From positions 372,001 through 436,000 of the forward strand of contig CAWFHN010000011.1 of NCBI GenBank assembly GCA_963815665.1: DNA of 64,000 nt, read 5' to 3'. The position numbers and the translations under genes were made by a program. The first letter of the stretch is position 1; every line of letters starts with the position of its first letter. The DNA comes from DASUPK01 sp963815665 (GTDB lineage Bacteria; Actinomycetota; Thermoleophilia; Solirubrobacterales; 70-9). Shown here piece by piece: positions 59,168-64,000 of this stretch. The notes beneath the pieces were generated by a model. That model saw only the letters and a list, made by a program, of their open reading frames with translations. It was not told the DNA's origin and ran no database searches.

Positions 59168-59267
59168 AATAAAGGCCGAAGCGATTCTCGCCGTGGTATG
59201 TGGGGTTTCGTACCGCGGCGAGGTGTCTCGTCCGCTGCGGAATCTAGGACGCGTTCTTGAACGTTTG

Positions 59268-60740
59268 CTAAAGGTTCGCCGGCTTCGACTCGGAGGTATC
59301 GCCTTCGGTCCCGGCCTTTGGATCGGCGGCCTTCTCCAGCGGGAGGCGGACCGAGAACCGCGCGCCGCCGTAGGTGCTTCGCCCGGCGGAGACCGAGCCG
59401 CCGTGAGATTCGGCGACCGCCCGCACGATGGCGAGCCCGAGCCCGCTGCCTCCGCCCGCGGCGGTGTCGGCCGGGCCGTCGCCCCGGACGAAGCGATCGA
59501 AGACTTGGCTCTCCATGTCGGCCGGGATCCCGGGGCCGTCGTCGACCACCTCGAGCAGCGCCTCGTCTCCATCGCGCCGCGCGGTGAGCTCGACGGTGGC
59601 GCGCTCGGGCGTATGCCGGATGGCGTTCTCCAGCAGATTCCGGATCAGCCGGTGGAGCTCGTCCGGATTCCCCTGCAGGGGGAGGGGGCCCTCCAGCCGC
59701 CTCTCGATGCGCCGGTCGCCCGCGAGCGGCTGGACCTCCTCGATCGCTCCGGTGGCGATCGCGCTCAGGTCGAGATCCCTCGTCGCGACGCGGCGGCCTG
59801 CGTCGGCGCGCGCGAGCAGCAGCAGGTCGGAGACGAGCCCGGACATCCGCTTCGTGGAGGAGAGCGCGGCGTCGACAGTCTGGCGGTCGTCCTCGGAGCT
59901 CTTTCCGGCCACCTGCAGCAGCTCCAGGTTCGCCTGGATGCTCGTCAGCGGTGTCCTCAGCTCGTGGGAGGCGTCGGCGACGAACTCGCGCTGGCGCTCG
60001 AGCGACTGCTCGCGCTCCGAGCGGGCCTCGTCGAGCGCCTGAAGCATGCCGTCCATCGTCCGTGCCAGCTCGCCCACCTCGTCGTCGGTCACCGGCGTCG
60101 GGATGCGCTTCGATGGGTCTCGGGTGCTGGTGATCTGACGCGCCAGCCCGGTGAGCGCCTTGATCGGCCGCATCGCTCGATCCGCCACGGCGAGGCCGGC
60201 GAGCAGGGCGAGCAGGGTGCCGCCGAGCACACCGGCGCCGAGGAAGAGCCAGAGGCGCGCCACCGTGTCGTTGACTCCGGTATTGGGGCGCCCATATTGG
60301 ACGTACGCCGGGAGTGAGCCGGTCGCGCTGATCGGCTCGGTGGCGACGCTGAGCTCGCCGACATCATGGATTCCCCTCCTTGGTGACCCGAGGTTGACGT
60401 TGGGGTTGGTTGCGGCACCGCGGATGGGACGCCCATACTGGTCGAGCACCTTGATCTGAGCGTCCTCCGGCAGTGCGAACGCCCGCAGGTTGGGAGCCCG
60501 ACTGACGATCACCCCGTAGAACGGGTCGTTGGAGACGCTTGTCTCGGCGCCCAACGATCGGGCGGCGTTGCGGAGCTCCTCCCGGAAATCGCCTCGAATC
60601 CGGTTGCCCACCACCTGGCCGAGGACGAGGGCGAAGCAGACCAGGATGACTAGGGTCAGGCCTGCCGTGGTGATCGCGATCCGCCAGCGGACGGGTATCC
60701 GCTCGAAGAGCGGCAGCCGCCTGCCGCGGATCCAGGTCAC
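59268..60740 (-). CDS. Sensor histidine kinase
   Basis: 490 residues. Two membrane helices (about 23-45 and 170-190) flank a roughly 120-residue extracytoplasmic sensor; a HAMP segment follows (MRPIKALTGLARQIT). HisKA has FVADASHELRTPLTSIQANL with the phospho-accepting His; the ATPase has NLLENAIRHTPE (N box), DDGPGIPADMESQVFDRFVR (G1/F) and GGGSGLGLAIVRAVAE (G2). It resembles MprB/CutS-type kinases; the signal is unknown. It overlaps the regulator gene upstream by 4 bases, and a strong terminator lies downstream. Confidence 0.94.
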   Translation of the reverse strand: MTWIRGRRLPLFERIPVRWRIAITTAGLTLVILVCFALVLGQVVGNRIRGDFREELRNAARSLGAETSVSNDPFYGVIVSRAPNLRAFALPEDAQIKVLDQYGRPIRGAATNPNVNLGSPRRGIHDVGELSVATEPISATGSLPAYVQYGRPNTGVNDTVARLWLFLGAGVLGGTLLALLAGLAVADRAMRPIKALTGLARQITSTRDPSKRIPTPVTDDEVGELARTMDGMLQALDEARSEREQSLERQREFVADASHELRTPLTSIQANLELLQVAGKSSEDDRQTVDAALSSTKRMSGLVSDLLLLARADAGRRVATRDLDLSAIATGAIEEVQPLAGDRRIERRLEGPLPLQGNPDELHRLIRNLLENAIRHTPERATVELTARRDGDEALLEVVDDGPGIPADMESQVFDRFVRGDGPADTAAGGGSGLGLAIVRAVAESHGGSVSAGRSTYGGARFSVRLPLEKAADPKAGTEGDTSESKPANL

Positions 60741-61432
60741 CCGGCGGCCTTCAGCACGTAGCCTGCACCGCGCTTGGTGTGGAGCAGGCGCGGCTCGCCG
60801 CCGGACTCGAGCTTGCGGCGAAGATTGGAGATGAAGACGTCGATTGTGTTGGTCTGCTCGAAGGGGTCATAGCCCCAGACGTCCTCGAGCAGGCGCTCGC
60901 GCGAGACGACCAGCTTCTTGTTCCTGGCGAGGTACTCGAGCAGCTCGAACTCACGGTTCGTCAGCTCGATCTCGCGGTCGCCACGCTTCACCTCCCGGGT
61001 GTCCGGGTTGACGAGCAGGTCGCCGATGACGATCGAGGCGCTGCCCCTCGGCGGCCGGCGTCGCAGCAGGGCCCTGATGCGGGCAAGCAGCTCCGAGCGC
61101 TCGAACGGCTTCGGCAGGTAATCGTCGGCGCCGGTGTCGAGTCCCTCGACGCGATCCTCGGTCTCGGTGCGCGCGGTCAGGATGAGAATGGGAACGTCGC
61201 TCTCGGCGCGCAGGCGCCTGCAGACCTCCATCCCGTCCAGGCGGGGAAGGCCCAGGTCGAGCACGACCAGGTCGGGGCTGAACTGCTCGGCGGCGGTCAG
61301 CGCCTCGGCGCCGTCGCCGGCGCTGCGGACCTCATGCCCCTCGGCGCGCAGCGAGCGGCGCAGGACGTCGGCGATCGCCTCGTCATCCTCGACGACCAGC
61401 ACGCGCGCGGACGCTGTTGCCTGCTCCATCAC
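60737..61432 (-). CDS. OmpR-family response regulator
   Basis: 231 residues from GTG 61432. The receiver has VLVVEDDEAIADVLRRSL, the phospho-acceptor Asp in LVVLDLGLPRLDG, and LTARTETEDRVEGL with DDYLPKPF (Lys). The C-terminal winged helix has LTNREFELLEYLARNKKLVV and ISNLRRKLE. Partner of the overlapping kinase. TAACCT on the minus strand (61445-61440) lies 7 bases before GTG 61432; ATG 61429 and TTG 61453 are alternatives. Divergent from ftsK. Confidence 0.94.
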   Translation of the reverse strand: MMEQATASARVLVVEDDEAIADVLRRSLRAEGHEVRSAGDGAEALTAAEQFSPDLVVLDLGLPRLDGMEVCRRLRAESDVPILILTARTETEDRVEGLDTGADDYLPKPFERSELLARIRALLRRRPPRGSASIVIGDLLVNPDTREVKRGDREIELTNREFELLEYLARNKKLVVSRERLLEDVWGYDPFEQTNTIDVFISNLRRKLESGGEPRLLHTKRGAGYVLKAAG

Positions 61433-61519
61433 CGTCTTTAGGTTAGATGCCAATTTCCGCCGCCCAAGCGGACTTGAGGCAACGTTTAGGCACGCAGGGG
61501 ACGGCCCCCAGGCGTCGAA

Positions 61520-64000
61520 ATGGGTGGGCGGATGCTTGCAGACCGCATTTTCGGCGCGCCTGAGCGGCGAGATCCGCCCAAGCGCAAGAGGCAGCCTGCC
61601 CGCGGGCGGAAGCGCAAGCCCGCGGCGCGCGGGCGTGCCCGCGGCCGGGGTCGTGGGCGCACCTCGCCCGAGGTGATGCAGCGACGGCTCGACCTGGCGG
61701 GGCTTTCCTGCGTCGGCCTGGCGGTCTACCTGGGGTACGTCATCTATCTCGGCTGGAACGGCGGCACCGTCGGCGACGGGTCCCAGACCGCGCTCGAATA
61801 CGCCGTGGGCGCCGGCGCGATCGTGGTCCCAGTGGCCCTCGGCCTCGCCGGGATCGGCCTGATCCTGAGGCCGTTCCTCCCGTCGCCCAAGTCGGTTGCC
61901 GTCGGGGTGGCGGCGATCACCTGCGGCCTGCTACTGGCACTGGCCGCGCAGACCGCGGGCCTCGGTCCCGAGGGCGTGCGCAAGGGCCTGTTCGATCCGA
62001 GCTTCTTCCCGCACCACGGCGGCGGCCTGGGCGAGGTCCTCTACTGGGCCTCGACGACGCTCTTCCAGCGCCTCGGCGCCCAGATCATCGCCGTGGTCCT
62101 GCTGCTGTCCGGGCTGCTGCTGCTGACCGGCCGCTCCGTCTCGGACATGGTCCGCGCCGCCCGTCGCGGCGCGGACAAGGCCAAGCGGGGCACCGTCGGC
62201 TTCGCCACCGCGATCAAGGAGAGCCGGGTCCACACCGACCCTGACCTGATCGACACCTCGCCCGCCGACACCGAGCGGGTCTTCGGGCCGCCGGAGCCGG
62301 TGGCCGACGGAGACGACTTCCAGGTGCTGGTCGGCGGAGATGAGCAGGAGACGGAGAAGGTGGCGAACTTCGACGACGCCGTGCGGATCGCCGACGAGCC
62401 CGACACCAGCGAGCTCGCGGACCTCGAAGGAAACGAAAACGAGACGATCAGGGTTGCCAAGCCAGACGCGCCCGAGCCGCATATCCCCGCAGGCGAAGCC
62501 GAGGAGATGGGCGTTGATGGCGAAGCCGCTGTCGACCCCGTCCCGCGCACCCCGATGGGCGAGAAGCGCGGGGGTGTCACCGAGTCGGAGGAGATCGACT
62601 ACCGGGCGCCCGACCCCGAGCGCGTCCTCGAGCGCGGCGCTCCAGACAAGGGCCCCGACAAGCAGGACCACGAGGCGATCGCCCTCAATCTGCTCGAGAC
62701 GCTCGGGCACTTCGGCGTGGAGGCGAAGATCGTCGGGACCGTCACGGGCCCGCACGTGAGCCGTTACGAGCTCAAGCTCGCTCCCGGGACCAAGGTCTCG
62801 AAGATCACCCAGCTCAAGGACGACCTCGCCTACGCGCTCGCCTCGACCGACATCCGGATCCTGGCGCCGATCCCCGGCAAGCAGGCTGTTGGCGTGGAGG
62901 TCCCAAACCAGCGCCGCCGCCTCGTGCGCCTCGGAGACATCTACGGCGGGCGGCCGCAGGGCGGCTCGCCGCTGGTCGCCTGGCTCGGCAAGGACATCTC
63001 GGGCAGCGCCGTCTGGACCGACCTGCAGAAGATGCCGCACGCCCTGATCGCCGGCACCACGGGCTCGGGCAAGTCCGGCAGCGTCAACGCGATCCTCAGC
63101 TCGATCCTGCTGCACGCCTCGCCGAACGAGGTGCGGATGGTGCTCGTCGACCCCAAGCGGGTCGAGCTCAACCACTACGAGAAGATCCCGCACCTGCTGA
63201 CGCCGGTGGTGACGTCGCCGCGCCTCGCCGCCAACGTCCTCAACAACCTGATCGCGGAGATGGAGAGCCGCTACCAGATCATGGAGCAGGCCCGCTCGCG
63301 CAACCTCGGGGAGCTCAACCGCGTGCGCGAGCGCGATGGGGAGGCCCCGCTGCCGTACATCCTCTGCGTGATCGACGAGCTCGCCGACCTGATGATGGTC
63401 TCGCCGGCCGAGGTCGAGGACGCGATCATCCGCCTGGCCCAGAAGGCACGGGCCGTCGGGATCCACCTCCTGCTCGCGACGCAGCGTCCCTCAACCGACA
63501 TCATCACCGGGACGATCAAGGTCAACATCCCTTCGCGGATCGCCTTCGCGGTCTCGTCCCAGGTCGACTCGCGCGTGATCCTGGACCAGGGCGGCGCCGA
63601 GACGCTGCTGGGCCAGGGCGACATGCTCTTCCGCCCGGCGGGCACCTCGAAGATGCAGCGGATCCAGGGCGCCTTCATCACCGAGGCCGAGATCGCCAAG
63701 ATCACCGACTTCTGGGCGGATCAGGGCGAGCCCGACTTCGCCCACGAGCTGCTCGACACGCCGCAGGTCTCGAAGGATGACGGCGACGCGGACGACGACT
63801 TCGATCCGGACTCAGACGACCTGCTCGATCAGGCCGCGCAACTGGTGGTCGAGGGCGGCACCGCCTCCGTCTCGATGATCCAGCGGCGGCTGCGGGTGGG
63901 CTATACGCGCGCCGGGCGCCTGATCGACATGCTCGAGCGACGGGGCATCATCTCCGGCTACGAGGGCTCCAAGCCGCGACAGGTCCTCGTCTCGCTCGCG
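61520..64000 (+). CDS. ftsK: DNA translocase FtsK, 3' end beyond the window
   Basis: 827 codons are present with no stop. A basic N-terminus precedes four membrane helices (about 65-85, 95-125, 127-150 and 180-200). The motor has Walker A IAGTTGSGKSGSVNAIL, MVLVDPKRVELNHYEKIPHL, Walker B YILCVIDELADLMMV and LLLATQRPSTDIITGTIKVN. The gamma domain, SVSMIQRRLRVGYTRAGRLI, nearly completes at the window edge, so few residues are missing. It pumps DNA through the septum and activates XerCD. The linker (about 309-336) contains the same 84-bp repeat as carB. ATG 61532 is an alternative start. Confidence 0.95.
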   Translation, partial: MGGRMLADRIFGAPERRDPPKRKRQPARGRKRKPAARGRARGRGRGRTSPEVMQRRLDLAGLSCVGLAVYLGYVIYLGWNGGTVGDGSQTALEYAVGAGAIVVPVALGLAGIGLILRPFLPSPKSVAVGVAAITCGLLLALAAQTAGLGPEGVRKGLFDPSFFPHHGGGLGEVLYWASTTLFQRLGAQIIAVVLLLSGLLLLTGRSVSDMVRAARRGADKAKRGTVGFATAIKESRVHTDPDLIDTSPADTERVFGPPEPVADGDDFQVLVGGDEQETEKVANFDDAVRIADEPDTSELADLEGNENETIRVAKPDAPEPHIPAGEAEEMGVDGEAAVDPVPRTPMGEKRGGVTESEEIDYRAPDPERVLERGAPDKGPDKQDHEAIALNLLETLGHFGVEAKIVGTVTGPHVSRYELKLAPGTKVSKITQLKDDLAYALASTDIRILAPIPGKQAVGVEVPNQRRRLVRLGDIYGGRPQGGSPLVAWLGKDISGSAVWTDLQKMPHALIAGTTGSGKSGSVNAILSSILLHASPNEVRMVLVDPKRVELNHYEKIPHLLTPVVTSPRLAANVLNNLIAEMESRYQIMEQARSRNLGELNRVRERDGEAPLPYILCVIDELADLMMVSPAEVEDAIIRLAQKARAVGIHLLLATQRPSTDIITGTIKVNIPSRIAFAVSSQVDSRVILDQGGAETLLGQGDMLFRPAGTSKMQRIQGAFITEAEIAKITDFWADQGEPDFAHELLDTPQVSKDDGDADDDFDPDSDDLLDQAAQLVVEGGTASVSMIQRRLRVGYTRAGRLIDMLERRGIISGYEGSKPRQVLVSLA
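62445..62528 (+). repeat. 84-bp dispersed repeat, copy within ftsK
   Basis: 81 of 84 bases match 31949-32032 in carB, with differences at three single positions. Translated in the same frame it gives RVAKPDAPEPHIPAGEAEEM and VDGEA. It falls in the variable linker between the membrane domain and the motor, where insertions are tolerated. Confidence 0.9.

Noticed and set aside
1..64000. CRISPR arrays, insertion sequences, prophage or plasmid genes
   Set aside because: No regularly spaced direct repeats, transposase, integrase, capsid, portal or replication-initiator motifs were found in any translated frame.

Overview
The window is a dense, high-GC bacterial chromosome segment that reads as Actinomycetota. 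Supporting traits are the actinobacterial integration host factor (mihF) ahead of gmk-rpoZ-coaBC, pyr-operon control by a PyrR-type leader, many GTG starts, and a recurrent TANNNT -10 box only 6-10 nt upstream of start codons (leaderless transcription). The AbiEi-like/DUF559 fusion, the secreted protein families, the SecD-SecF fusion and the NAD-type PyrK/PyrD pair point to Thermoleophilia (Solirubrobacterales-like) rather than Streptomyces or Mycobacterium. That placement is inference. No phage, plasmid, IS element or CRISPR array was seen.

Layout. 1-6.6 kb: 3' end of yebC, ruvCAB, a zinc-ribbon/PAS protein, a fused secDF and a small membrane protein. 6.6-12.6 kb: an AbiEi-like/DUF559 protein whose start codon sits at the centre of a 39-bp imperfect palindrome, recJ behind a LexA-like box, and rel. 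12.6-15.6 kb: a cupredoxin, a HIT protein and two secreted proteins sharing a duplicated 117-residue domain. 15.7-20.7 kb (minus strand): lipid kinase, MBL hydrolase, phosphohexomutase, HIT protein, CorA. 20.8-22.6 kb: a complete SAM-I riboswitch with terminator in front of a threonine-synthase-like enzyme and a diglycine-ended ThiS/MoaD-like carrier, best read as the MetM/MetO route that makes homocysteine from O-phosphohomoserine. 22.6-25.3 kb: small proteins, tRNA-Arg(CCG), a frameshifted PD-(D/E)XK endonuclease and RNase Z. 25.4-38.4 kb: the pyrimidine operon pyrR-B-C-(isochorismatase-like, frameshifted)-carA-(NTF2-like)-carB-pyrK-pyrD, then mihF, gmk, rpoZ, coaBC and a TPR protein. 38.5-40.6 kb: dtd and a split receiver/thioredoxin-reductase-like gene. 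40.7-50.3 kb: rimP-nusA-infB behind a leader terminator, then a DUF503 gene, rbfA, nrnA, truB, ribF, rpsO, a peroxiredoxin and small redox/membrane genes. 50.3-59 kb: pnp, M16 protease, a PH-like protein, dapB, an amidase, dapA and RNase J. 59-64 kb: a histidine kinase/response regulator pair and ftsK, which runs off the window.

The main themes are information processing (recombination, translation initiation, rRNA/tRNA maturation, RNA decay) and precursor supply (pyrimidines, methionine, lysine/diaminopimelate, CoA, flavin). The most unusual signals are: (i) the SAM-riboswitch-controlled MetM/MetO pair; (ii) an 84-bp repeat inserted in the same reading frame into linker regions of CarB and FtsK, with apparent shortened relatives between genes; (iii) the palindrome over the AbiEi-like start codon; (iv) the duplicated secreted domain; (v) three genes broken by 1-2 nt indels, which may be real decay or assembly error. 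The only gene-free stretch near 300 bases is 58977-59267, which holds strong hairpins.
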